This document shows, piece after piece, positions 10,133-18,997 of a stretch of DNA of 35,005 bases. Every line of letters starts with the position of its first letter. The first letter of the stretch is position 1. The stretch lies in assembly GCA_963575745.1 (NCBI GenBank), contig CAUYUJ010011448.1, positions 409,918 through 444,922 of the forward strand. Direction: 5' to 3'. A program made the translations under genes and the position numbers. Source of the DNA: Prorocentrum cordatum (lineage: Eukaryota; Sar; Dinophyceae; Prorocentrales; Prorocentraceae). The notes below the pieces were generated by a model. That model was not told the DNA's origin. It did not search any database and saw nothing but the letters and a program-made list of their open reading frames with translations.

Positions 10133-10296
10133 CCCCTCGAGGCCTCTTGGATATATCGCGGGACCTCAAGAGACGCTCAAGAGGGACTCTGCCGAACCTG
10201 CCGCAAAGGGGTTCTCTGGTAGGTTCTGTCGGGGGCTTCTTGGGGGCGCACTGGCGTCCTGGAAGGGCCTGGGGAGGGGTCTAAACGAGGGCCCTG

Positions 10297-11200
10297 AGAA
10301 TGCTCCAAGAGGGCCCCAGGATGATTCTACTCAAGAAGGCTGCAAGATGTAGCTCCGAAGCTGCACAGTGTGACACAACCGTTGTGTTACACTGTGTTTT
10401 GGCTGGGTTCTCTTGGTGCCAGTTTGGAGCCTTGGGCCCCCTCGGGGGCTCCAGAGGCATTTTTCGGGCCCCTCCAAAACGGCTTGGGAAGGCCCCATGA
10501 GGGCTTCAAGAGGGCCCAAGGATGATTACAAAAGAGCCCAAGAGTGCTCCCGGAAGGAGCTTCACAGCCACACACTGTGACACAGCCGTTGTGCTAGACA
10601 ATGCGTTTTGTTTGGCCCCTCTTGAGGCTATCTTGGAACTCTCCCGGTGGGCATCTTGGCCGCAAAGGAGTTCCTTGGTGGGTTCCGTCGGGATCTTCTT
10701 TGGGACCCACTGGCGTCCCAGAAGGACCCGAAAAGGAGTCTAAGACGGCCTTAAGAATGCTCCAAGAGGGCCCCAGGGTGACCCCACCTAAGAGGGCTGC
10801 AAGATGGAGCTCCGAAGCCACACAGTGTGACACAACCGTTGTGTCACACTGTTTGGTTTGACTGGGTTCCCTTGGTGCCACTTCAGAGCCCTTTTGGGAC
10901 CTCTTGGAGCCTCATAGGGGGCCCAGGCGTTTTTTTTCTGCCCCCCCCCCTCCCCCTCTTTCGGGCCCCTCAACTACGGCTCGGGACGGCCCCAGGAGAT
11001 CACCGAGAGCGCTTCAGGAGGATTGCAAGAGGGCCCAAGAGTGCTCCCAGAGGGAGCTCCAAAGTCGTGCAGTGTGATACAACCGTTGTGTTACATTATG
11101 CGTTTTGTTTGGACCCTCTTGGGGCCATCTTGGAACCCCCCTTTGAGGACCTCTTGGGGCGCCCATGGGAGCTCGCAGTCTCCAACGGGGGCCCTCGGGT
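10297..11200. repeat. Higher-order tandem repeat (ABAB) on a palindrome
   Basis: Four units each contain a palindrome centred at 10380, 10587, 10837 and 11084. The best copy is ACAGTGTGACACAAC-C-GTTGTGTCACACTGT at 10822-10852: 15-bp perfect arms around one base. Units 1 and 3 share GAATGCTCCAAGAGGGCCCC and GGCTGCAAGATG-AGCTCCGAAG. Units 2 and 4 share CAAGAGGGCCCAAG-, AGAGTGCTCCC and ATGCGTTTTGTTTGG. Unit-to-unit spacing is 207, 250 and 247 bp; like-to-like spacing is 457 and 497 bp. Inter-palindrome sequence is family D-like (TCTTGGGGCC). No ORF is conserved across units. Confidence 0.85.
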
Positions 11201-11424
11201 ACCATATTAGCTCTATCCCACGAGATCTGCGGATAGAATGGGCTTGGAGCGCTGTGAGGGGATGTTCCGATGGGGCACTCTACTGTGTCGCTCGTCCGCC
11301 GCCGCCTTGGCTCAAGGCGGCACTGCCTTATCCGCCTCCGTGGCTGGCGCTGTTTGCTGCGTGCCATTTGCGGTGCTGGACGGGGAAGCGGCATCTCTCC
11401 CCTCGCAGGTACAGACATACTCAC
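11201..11424. other. Short unique segment with a 9-bp hairpin
   Basis: Contains GCCGCCTTG-gct-CAAGGCGGC (11301-11321), a perfect 9-bp stem with a 3-nt loop. Plus frames are open (e.g. GTALSASVAGAVCC) and a CTCGCAG|GTACAG motif at about 11403-11414 looks like a splice site. No protein family recognised. Confidence 0.4.
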
Positions 11425-11790
11425 TCGGGTGTTCTGGGTCGATTTGGTCCAGGGATGGGGCTTCCTATGGTGTTCGGGCCCGATTTCAGCCCTCCCAGAT
11501 CCAGGAATGAAACTATCGTGTTCTGGCTCTTGATTTGGTTTAGAATGAGAGTCACTAGGGTGTCCTGGCTCGATTTAAATTCAACGATTCCCTGCACCAG
11601 AATCCCCACATGGGGGGGCCGAGTATTCTAGGTTGATTTCAGCCCTCGCAGATCCAGAAATGGTATTCATCATTGTTTTCAGGCTCGATTTCAGCCGCCG
11701 CAGGTCTAGAAATTGGCAGGGGTATCGGATTCTCACCATTCCAGCTGTCCTGGGTCCAGAACGTGTGGCAGGGTCATCGGCTTCTCACCA
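11425..11790. repeat. Degenerate ~60-bp tandem repeat
   Basis: Recurring theme CTGG-TCGATTT-AGCCCTC-CAGATCCAG-AATG. Copies are visible near 11432, 11480, 11560, 11630 and 11688, with TTCAGCCCTCCCAGATCCAG, TTCAGCCCTCGCAGATCCAG and TTCAGCCGCCGCAGGTCTAG as the best-matching parts. Confidence 0.65.
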
Positions 11791-11817
11791 TTCGAAAGTT
11801 CGCGTTCTGTGGTCGCT

Positions 11818-13020
11818 TGGGGGGGGGGTTTGGAACCGGACCCCCCCCACCCCTTCAGTGACGGAGGGGAGGGGGGGGGGTTCCCCCCCCCCCTCCCCCC
11901 TTCTGTGACGGGGGGGTGGGGGTTGCAACCCCCCCCCCCCCGTCCCCTCTGCTTCCCCTCTCCTCGGGCTGGCGCTTGCGTCGGCGGCGGCTGGCGACGG
12001 CGGCGGGGACGACGATTTCCATTTCTGGGCTGGCGACGGCCGGCGCCTGCGGCGGCTGGCGGCGGTGGCGGGGAGCGTCGACGAGGACGACGGTGGTGGT
12101 GGTGGTGGTGGTGGTGGTGGGTTGTGTGGGTGGTGGCGGCGGCCGCTCGGGTGGTGGTGGGGGTGGTGGTGGTAGGTGGTGGTTTGTTGTTGTGTGGTTT
12201 GGGTTGTGGTTATGCGGTTGGTGGTGGTGGTGTTGGTGATTTGGTGATGGTGTGGTGGTGGTCTGTGGTGGTGGGTGGTGGTGGTGGTGGGCTGTGGTGG
12301 TGGGTGTGGTTTGGTGTGGCATGTGTTTGGTGGTTTGTGGTGGTGGTGGTGGTGGTGGGTGGTGGTGGCGGTGGTTTTGTGGAGGAGGTGGTGCTGTGGT
12401 TGGGGTGGCTGGTGGTGGTGTTGGTGGTGGTGGGTGGGTAAGGTTTTTGAGTGGTGGCGGTGGTGTGCTGCTGGTTTGTGGTGGTTGGTTAGTGGTGTGG
12501 GTAGTGGTGGTGGTGGTGGTGGTGGTAGTCGTGAGTGGGTTTTTGTGGTGGTGGTGGTGTGGTGATCGGTGACGATTTGTGGTGGTGGTGGTTGGTGGTG
12601 GCTGTGGTGGTGGTGGTTGGTGTGTTGGTTGTGTGGTGCTGTTGTTGGTGGTTGTGGTGGTGGTTGAGGCGGTGGTGGTAGGGTGGTTGTGGTGGTGGTG
12701 GCGGGTAAGGAGGTTAGGGTATCGTTCGCTGCGTACCCGCCGTCGCCGGCGCCAGCGCCTGCCGCTGCTGGCCAGCGCCAGCGCGGAGCGCCGGGCGAGG
12801 GGGGGGGGGTCTTGCCCCCCCCCCCCCCTCTGGCGCCAGGTGGTGGGGGGTCCTGGGGGGGGGGTTTGAACCCCCCCCCGGCCTTGAGCTGCCTCTGGTC
12901 ATCGTCGCTGTGTCCCCGCCGTGGCCGTGGGCGCTGCTGGCGGCCGCCAGCGCCGGCGCCGGGCCGGCGCGGAGGGGGGGGGGTTTGAACCTCCCCCCCT
13001 CCATGGGAGGAGGGGGGGGC
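11818..13020. repeat. (GGT)n array bracketed by G-run/C-run hairpins
   Basis: The centre, about 12090-12715, is an imperfect GGT/GTG repeat. On the left (11818-11945) and right (12798-13020) are units of a G-run, a short AACC/TTGCAA/TTTGAA centre and a C-run, e.g. GGGGGTTGCAACCCCC and GGGGTTTGAACCCCC. Between hairpins and array, both sides carry GGCGCTGGC/GCCAGCGCC-type sequence in opposite orientation, giving the block an overall inverted symmetry. The 485-codon minus frame 11785-13242 is only the translation of this repeat (Thr/His/Pro). Confidence 0.85.
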
Positions 13021-13395
13021 GTTGCTGCGTGGCGAGTACAGTGGAGTAGTATTTGTTTCCCTTCCCGGGCGTTGCCACGTGGCGAGGAGAGTTGAGCAAT
13101 CTATGTTTCGCTCCTTGTCGTTGCCACGTGGCGAGCAGAGTGACATATTATGTTTTCCGCTTCGCAGGCGACGCCACGTGGCGAGTGTTGGAGTGGAATA
13201 GTTTTGGTTTCTTTCCCCAGTCCCTACCACGTGGCTGTTCAAATGGAATGGTTTTGGTTTCCGCCCGCAGGCTTTGCCGCGTCGTAGGGGAAGTGAGTAG
13301 CATCTTTTTCGGTTTCCAGGCGTTTGCCAAGTGGCGGGTAAAGAGGAATCGTTACATTCCGCCGCACAAACGTTGCCGCGTGCCGGGCAGAGGGG
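13021..13395. repeat. ~50-bp tandem array with CCACGTGG core
   Basis: Eight diverged units, with cores at about 13021, 13071, 13119, 13171, 13224, 13271, 13323 and 13372. Three keep a perfect 10-bp palindrome GCCACGTGGC (13074-13083, 13123-13132, 13173-13182) and the fourth keeps CCACGTGG (13227-13234). Each is followed by G(A)GAG and a T-rich stretch; many end in an acceptor-like CCGCAG, CCCCAG or TTCCAG before the next core. Whether the G-box-like core is bound by anything is unknown. Confidence 0.8.
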
Positions 13396-14198
13396 CGATG
13401 GAGGAGAAATGAGGAGGAAGGAGCGAGGTGGGGGGAAGGGAGGAGGGAGGAGGCAGGAGGGACGGGGGAAGAGGGCTCACTGACCAAACTGCCAGGTCTG
13501 CGAGCGGGTCGCCATTGCTAATTCTTGTGGCGAGTTGTGGGGCACCGAGGAACTGCCAATGAGGACGCCCACTGTTTGGGCGCAGCCCAATTCGCAGCCT
13601 TCTATGGGGATTGCTAGATCGAGACATGCCCTGGCTAGCAACCGCTCAGGGTTCGCTTCGCTAGCGTGGCACGCACTGAAGCGCCTTTGTGGGGGCATCT
13701 CTGACCGACTTGATGGCGACCGAGGTCCTTTGGGGGACCGCGTAGAGCATATTGGGTGGGAAATCCAGTGGGTCCCACCCCTATCGCGGGGCTGGCGGGC
13801 TGGGCTGGAGGCCGCCGGGCATTTGAGGGGCCAAGGATGCCATTGCATTTGGCACGTTAAGCGTCTTTGTGGCAGGCTTCGGGAGCGGCGGATCTTGGGC
13901 GTTTCGTGGTGGGGGTGTGATGATTGGGGGGTGACTGAGGGCTGCGGGAAATAGGCGCCAACGACAGGTACACCTTCCGCCACCCCGCCGTCTGTAGCCT
14001 CCTAATTCAGCGACGCCCGAGGAACACCAGTGAACCTTCGGCCGATCCCGCCATCTTGCCTGGCTTAAGCGTCGAGGGCGCAGTGGGATTGGTCGCCACC
14101 AGTAGATTATTTCCCACCCGTGATCTTGGATAATCAATCTCTTACTTTGTATTATCGGGGGGCATTGCCTGTCCTGCCTTGCGGTCCTTTCTTGTGCC
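13396..14198. other. Anonymous segment, no gene assigned
   Basis: After a G/A-rich stretch (13396-13475) the sequence is complex. Minus 13477-13983 contains ERLLARACLDLAIPIEG; plus 13535-13954 contains HALKRLCGGISDRLDGD and HVKRLCGRLRER. The duplicated word AAGCG(C/T)CTTTGTGG(G/C) at about 13678 and 13858 hints at an old internal repeat. No domain recognised on either strand. Confidence 0.3.
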
Positions 14199-14275
14199 CG
14201 ACGCGGGTTCGACACGGGGTCAACTTGGATTCGACGCGTCCGACAAACATTCAACGCGGGCATGACGCGGATAGC
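14199..14275. repeat. Degenerate GATTCGACACG repeat
   Basis: Short units such as GGGTTCGACACGG, GGATTCGACGCG and CATTCAACGCGG. A longer version of the same repeat occurs at 30565-30665. Confidence 0.6.
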
Positions 14276-14476
14276 GACACTATGGGGAAGGCAAGGTCAG
14301 CCGAAAATGCAACACAACTGTTTAGGGCTCTGGGGCTTTTGGGGACATGGTTCGGAACACGGCGTTGCGTGTTCGGAAGCAGGGGTGTGATGTTCCAGCG
14401 AGGCGTCACCGTAATGTTGCACGGCTTTGTAGCTTTCGAAGCAGCAGTTGCTGATGCTGCTTGTGGGCCTGTTGTC

Positions 14477-14672
14477 AGGGGCAACGTTCGGGGGTGATCG
14501 GCTCAGGGGGGGACGCATCGACCCCAAATCGTCCATTCATCGCCGATAGGAGCCCGATTGGCCAACCCGCCGAGGAGCAGGCGGATTCGCTACCAGGGGG
14601 TTATCGCTGCTCTATCGGCGATGTATCCTCGATCCCAGGTCGATGTTTCCCCCCTCCTAGCGTTCCCCCCTC
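14477..14672. mobile_element. Family H TIR element, copy H2 (~195 bp)
   Basis: Left end AGGGGCAACGTTCGGGGG; right end CGTTCCCCCCTC inverted. The interior (GCTCAGGGGGG-ACGCATCG, ATCGCCGAT, GAGCAGGCGGATTCGCTA, CCCAGGTCGATGT) aligns along its length with H1 at 32950-33161. The plus frames on both sides are coding-like: ATQLFRALGLLGTWFG before it, and EELHVLPVVAASLSC after it. This suggests the element may sit as an intron in an unrecognised gene, but no splice junction could be fixed. Confidence 0.7.
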
Positions 14673-14869
14673 GCTTGGGGGCACCCGAAGAGCTGCACGT
14701 TCTCCCCGTCGTGGCCGCCTCGTTGTCTTGCCGTGCGCGTCTCCCCGCGCTCCTCCTGTCCTCCTACCGCTGCGCCGCCGCCGCCTCCCGCCTGGGCCCT
14801 GGTCGCGCCTCCGTGGCCCGAGCATGCCGCTCTGACGGCAGGGCGATCGTCCCACCGCCCGCCGACCAA

Positions 14870-15213
14870 CAGGAGGAGGAGGGAGGAGGAGGAGGAGGAG
14901 GAGGANNNNNNNNNNNNNNNNNNNNNNNNNNNNNNNNNNNNNNNNNNNNNNNNNNNNNNNNNNNNNNNNNNNNNNNNNNNNNNNNNNNNNNNNNNNNNNN
15001 NNNNNAGGATGAGGAGGGGGAGGGGGAGGAGGAGGGGAGGAGGAGGGAGGAGGACGAGGAGGAGACAGGAGGATGGGGAGGGGGAGGAGGATCGGAACGG
15101 GGAGGAGGAGGAGAGGAGGAGGAGGAGGAGGAGGAGGAGGAGGAGGAGGAGGAAGAGGAGGAGGATGAGGAGGAGGAGGAGGAGGATGAGGAGGATGAGG
15201 AGGAGGAGGTACC
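14870..15213. repeat. (GGA)n tract containing assembly gap
   Basis: A GGA/GAG repeat flanks both sides of a run of 100 Ns. The repeat is presumably why the assembly broke, so its true length is unknown. Confidence 0.95.
14906..15005. other. Assembly gap (100 N)
   Basis: Exactly 100 unknown bases, the usual placeholder for a scaffold gap of unknown size. Confidence 0.99.
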
Positions 15214-15424
15214 GACACCGCTATTTGTCGGACCTCCGCGGGGGCCTTCGCTGTTATCGCTGGATTCGCCTCGAAATTCTGGTCAGAACACACCCCTGGC
15301 GAGGTCTGGAGAGTAGTGGTATCGAAGCCTTTTGGCCTCCCCTTTTTTGGGAGCCTCCTGATGGCCGATTGGGGGGGGAGAGGGCGGATTCCCAGTCGTG
15401 TTCCTAAGGTTGTCCGTTCGCGGT

Positions 15425-15470
15425 CTCCTTCTTGAGCCCCTCTTGGGGCCATCCTGAGGGCGTCTTGTGT
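15425..15470. repeat. Family D fragment
   Basis: Short piece TCCTTCTTGAGCCCCTCTTG followed by GGGCCATCCTGAGGGCGTC, matching the dispersed CTTGGGGCC/TCTTGG repeat. Confidence 0.55.
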
Positions 15471-15508
15471 CATTCGAAAAATCTTCCTAAGCGTAACCTT
15501 CGGGAGCT

Positions 15509-15582
15509 CCGCGCGCATTTCTTGGATCGGCGCTGGGCCCTCCCGGCGGCGCCTCTGGCGCCGATCCACGAAATCCGCGCGG
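15509..15582. mobile_element. Family G foldback element, copy G1
   Basis: Inverted arms of 25 bp at 15509-15533 and 15558-15582 match at 23 of 25 positions. The 24-nt spacer holds the family core TGGGCCC...GGCGGCGCCTC. Similarity of the arms weakens but continues outside. Related cores occur at 32545-32660 and 33698-33831. Confidence 0.75.
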
Positions 15583-16043
15583 AACTTCGAAACTTGTGTA
15601 TATAGTTCGTTCATCTGTGTAGCCATTCTGAGGAGCCTCAGGTCAGGGGCCATTTTGGGTCCCTATTTGACCCTCTCCATTCCGAAAGGCGGTAATGATC
15701 AGCTCGCGAAGCAGTTTGTGGGTATGTAAATTCTTGGGGCTGTTTAGCTGCTGCCCAGATCCAGGCGCAACGGGAGATTCCCTAGAGGTCCCCAAGAGTG
15801 AATTTGATGCTGTCCTGGTGCATGTTAGATGTGTCAGCTCCTAACCACGATCCTGGGTTTCGGGAGACGTCATGCGATTGATCTGAGTCGGGCCCGAACG
15901 CCTCCAAGAGCGCCTGGGAGCGAAAGGCCTGCAGAACTTACAAACCATTATGCAGTAGCATTCGACTACTGAAGCTTGTACATTCAATGTCGAAGGTTCG
16001 TCAGAAAGGACCTGGAGGCATTTCACAACGTGTCTGAGACACG

Positions 16044-16400
16044 GTGGCGGATCTAGTCGCCTTTATCGTTGTGATCATAGCATATGTTGGGCGAGCAGGT
16101 CTGGTCTTGCCGGTACCTCAGTTGGGCAAGGCTATTGAAGGACAGCATTATACTATTCATGCTTGGCAGTTCGAGGCCGCGAGGGCATCCTGGTTTGCTG
16201 GTGATGACAATAAGAGTGTAGAACATATACACGTTGCAGCTGAACACTTGGCATCCACATTCGTACTGTCCGAGAAGGATGACGATACGGAACAGTTCCT
16301 GACCAGATGCGCAGAGGCGGCGCAGAGCTGGGCTGGACGAGTGACGGTGTACGTTAAGCAGAAAATATACCATTCGAAATCTGGAGCACCTGCAGAATGA
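16044..16400 (+). CDS. Hypothetical protein segment, 118 codons
   Basis: The frame opens after TGA (16035-16037), has GTG at 16044 and no ATG, and ends with TGA at 16398-16400. It begins with a hydrophobic segment (VAFIVVIIAYVG, residues about 5-16), followed by a soluble helical part: AWQFEAARASWFAGDDNKS, HIHVAAEHLASTFVLSEKDD, then QFLTRCAEAAQSWAGR. Local composition is clearly less G+C-rich than its surroundings and no tandem repeat is present. The complementary strand is also open but has less protein-like residue use. The lack of an ATG suggests an internal exon or a decayed gene. Family unknown. Confidence 0.4.
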   Translation: MADLVAFIVVIIAYVGRAGLVLPVPQLGKAIEGQHYTIHAWQFEAARASWFAGDDNKSVEHIHVAAEHLASTFVLSEKDDDTEQFLTRCAEAAQSWAGRVTVYVKQKIYHSKSGAPAE

Positions 16401-16429
16401 TACAGTTCACATGTTGTAGATTGGCTTCA

Positions 16430-16543
16430 GTATCTTGCCGCTTCGCTTGTCCCCACCAGCCTATCCAGATACGAATCCTCAGAGAGCTGCCATGAGACGG
16501 GAAGTGGTTTAGCACTTGCGAAATAGAGATCGGTCATGCCACA
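16430..16543 (-). CDS. Small coding-like minus frame
   Basis: The minus strand reads MTDLYFASAKPLPVSWQL, then SEDSYLDRLVGTSEAARY and a stop. Residues are varied and codons are not repeat-like. Upstream in the same frame the sequence becomes family D repeat, so only this piece could be genuine. No family recognised. Confidence 0.22.
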
Positions 16544-16554
16544 GGAGGGGGCAT

Positions 16555-17080
16555 CCCAAGCAACCGCGCGCATAACCGCCTTTTGGCCTCTGGCAGCCTT
16601 TCGGGCTCCTCTTGCATCCATTTTGAGGGACGGGGCCCTTCTGGGAGGCTTGGGGCCTCGGTGCCCTCTCAGGTCCCTTTGATGTTCTCTTGAGGCTTGC
16701 GACCAAAATTGGAAGGTGCACCCAATTAGCGCCTCCCCATGGATCAAGGCAACCGTTTCATGGGGCCCAAGCATACAGACCAACTACTGAACCAGTAACG
16801 TGCTCTTCTTTTCCTCGTGAATGTTTTTTGGGGGACTCTTCATCCTGGGACTGTTCCTTGCCGCCCTCTTGGTGCCTTCCTGGGGCCCTCTTGGAGCCAT
16901 CTTACCCTGGGGCCATCTTGATACCTTACGGACCCACCAGGAGCCGAAAACCAGACAAAGTTTTTAACTGTCAACTCGTTTGCATCTCGCTGGCATTCTG
17001 GGTTAAGTTTGAGGGCCACCTCGGAGCCATCATGGGGCCTTTATGGGGCCTCTTGAAGTTATCTTTCAGGCCAACCGGAG
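16555..17080. repeat. Dispersed family D repeats
   Basis: Alternating pieces such as TCTCTTGAGGCTTGCG, CCTCTTGGAGCCATCTT and CCTCGGAGCCATCATGG are interspersed with unique bits. They match the CTTGGGGCC/TCTTGG family seen elsewhere in the window. Confidence 0.6.
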
Positions 17081-17259
17081 CGACTTTGACCATCTTCCGC
17101 CATGAATGGGAACTGTAGTCTCTTGCCTGGAAGGGCTGATTCCCTGAACTCCCTGAACCACCTGCGCACAGAGGGTTGGTGGGATCTGCGTCAGGTGCTC
17201 CTGTTCGGAGGGAAAGCTTCAGGAACCTGTGCAGTCTAGGTCATTTTTGATTCACCTTT

Positions 17260-17400
17260 CATCCCCATCCCCCTTCTTCTTTTCTTCCTCCGCTTCACTC
17301 TCTTCCTCTTCCGCCCTCTCCGTCTTCCCCCTCCACCTCTCCCTCCCTCCATTCCTGGCGCCTCCTCTCTCCCGCCTCCCTCCCCCTCTCCCCCATCATC
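17260..17400. repeat. CT-rich tract
   Basis: Polypyrimidine sequence of CCT/CTC type, about 140 bp. Confidence 0.85.
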
Positions 17401-17740
17401 CAACTGGGTGATAGTCCAGGGTGCTCGGTGGGCTTCCATATCCAGAATTCGATTCCCAAGAAGCCCCGTGAGCAGATTGCTACCGAGGGCCACCTCCCAC
17501 CAGGGAGGTGCACTTGTCCAGCTCTGCCATCGGTGCTGACCTGGGGACCTGCTGTGATCATCGCTGTGATCCTCCCTCGGCGTCCGATCCTGCAGGTGCT
17601 CGGGATTTCGGGCCGTGCGCTTCAGGAGGTTCTCGGCTGGACAAGGACCGACGCGTCCGCCTTCGTGGACCGCAGCACGATTCGACGAAGAGAACACGAC
17701 ATAAACATAAACTTTTGAAGTTCCGCGGGCAGTTTTTTTT
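17401..17740. other. Anonymous segment with an open plus frame
   Basis: Plus 17428-17718 (no repeats) contains GPAVIIAVILPRRPILQVLG, then RALQEVLGWTRTDASAF and RSTIRRREHDI before a stop. Minus frames are also open. Coding is possible but unassigned. Confidence 0.25.
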
Positions 17741-17776
17741 TCTCCGGCGATGCACGTCTCGTCGGAGGGGTGCGGG
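17741..17776. repeat. Block shared with 21558-21594
   Basis: CTCCGGCGATGCACGT then (C/TG)TCGTCGGAGGG-type sequence is nearly the same at 17741-17776 and 21558-21594. In both places the plus frame reads MHV(S/A)SEG. This indicates a duplicated piece, possibly protein-coding, on either side of the retroelement remnant. Confidence 0.5.
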
Positions 17777-18044
17777 GGAGGAGAAGGGCAAGCGAGGAGC
17801 AGGAGGGGGGAGGAGGCCGTGGATGAGGAGGAGGAAGAGGAGGAGGAGGGCTACTGGGGGAGTGAGTCGGAGGCCCAGGAGAAGTCACCTCCTAAATTGC
17901 CAGATATCCGCCAGCTTTTCGCCCCGGATCCGTTTTTGATGGCCCCAGGGGCCTGGTCACGGGCCCCAGAGGCCCAAAGCAAGGAAACACCACCGATTGA
18001 AAAAATTAGACCGTCGTGGATGTGGTTTTGGTCTGTCTGGAAAG

Positions 18045-18099
18045 ACGAGGGGGGGGAGGAGGGGGAGGAGCAGGAGGGGGACGGGGAGGGGGACGGGGA

Positions 18100-18130
<31 letters not shown>

Positions 18131-18186
18131 AGGAGGGGAGGAGGAGGAGGAGGAGGAGGAGGAGGAGGAGGAGGAGGAGGAGGCTC
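18045..18186. repeat. GGA/GGGGA purine tract
   Basis: Purine-rich repeat of GGAGG and GGGGAC units changing to (GGA)n. Confidence 0.9.
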
Positions 18187-18219
18187 GTCAGGAGCGGGGG
18201 GAGATTCGTCAAGGCCCTC

Positions 18220-18430
18220 AGCAGTGAGGCCCACGATCTGCAGAGCAATCCCTTCCAGCTTCGGCTGCAGCCCCCTGATGCTACGGCGCCAGGTGCACCC
18301 GCGGCCTCGCGTGCGATGATCCGTCAACGCAGCGTGCGCGAGTGGGCATCGTTCTCTCAAACCTCGAGGCTGCCCCCCAGCAGAGTACAGCTTGCAGCGT
18401 GTGCACACCGCCACAAACGAGGCATCGGAA
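18220..18430 (-). pseudogene. LINE-like C-terminal Cys-rich segment
   Basis: On the minus strand the frame reads DCSDASFVAVCTRCKLYSAG, then RGLRERCPLAHAALTDH and TWRRSIRGLQPKLEG. The C-x2-C (codons at 18394-18405), an Arg-Glu-Arg-Cys and a terminal R-L-G-x-x-P pattern resemble the Cys-rich tail that follows the RNase H region in many dinoflagellate LINE-type polyproteins, as I recall them. Strand and order fit with the reverse-transcriptase-side fragment at 19872-20690, with the TTTAGC array inserted between. The same minus frame extends upstream to about 18873 (KAGFGAVVLSPGGDP) without a clear RNase H active-site motif. Treated as a remnant. Confidence 0.4.
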
Positions 18431-18950
18431 CAATCACATGCGGCCACCCCCCGAATGGCCCGCAGCCCCAGGGCGCCTGGACGGAGGGGGGGAACGGAAG
18501 GACGCGACCCCCGAGGACACCCACAGAGCACTGCCACGCGTCTCGGAGCCTGGCCCGAGCACGACGCCAGCACGAACCCGTGTGTGCGAGAAAGCCAGCG
18601 GGAGAGCGAGGTGCCAGTGGTTGACGATGCCCTCGCGACCGGAATACGTGGCAGGCGGCTCCACAGGCACGTGCGGTACGGCAGCGAGAGCACCACACCC
18701 GCCTCCTGGAGGCGTCCGGGGCCACGGGGCCCACACGGGCCCAAAGGGGCGGTAGCCGAAGGGTCACCGCCAGGCGATAAAACGACCGCGCCGAAGCCAG
18801 CCTTTGACAGTTCCCGAACAGGATGGAAGGGGCCCAGGGACACAAATAAACACACACATCCCAGGATTCCCATTTTTCCCTACCTAGGCTCTGCCTAGAA
18901 GGGTTCTTACTCTCTAGCTTAAAGGGGCCGGGCAGTGGAAAGCGCCCCGG

Positions 18951-18997
18951 GCGGTTCCCCCAGTCCCCTGGGAGCGGTTCCCCCAGTCCCCTGGGAG
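18951..18997. repeat. 23-bp tandem duplication
   Basis: Two copies of CGGTTCCCCCAGTCCCCTGG plus GAG (18952-18974, 18975-18997), immediately before the TTTAGC array. Confidence 0.9.

Noticed and set aside
11296-11316. CCGCCGCCGCCTTGGCTCAAG, 16 of 21 matches to the spliced leader with TTGGCTCAAG exact
   Set aside because: The TTGGCTCAAG word is explained by a perfect 9-bp hairpin at 11301-11321. The variable half is generic GCC repeat, and no leader donor or Sm site follows.
10297-13395. CRISPR-like arrays
   Set aside because: Units are long and degenerate without constant repeats and unique spacers of similar length. The genome context is eukaryotic.
15619-15658. GTAGCCATT and GCCATTTTGG, words of the dinoflagellate spliced leader
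   Set aside because: The two matches are partial, interrupted and lie beside family D sequence (GGGGCCATCTTGG), which generates such words by chance.
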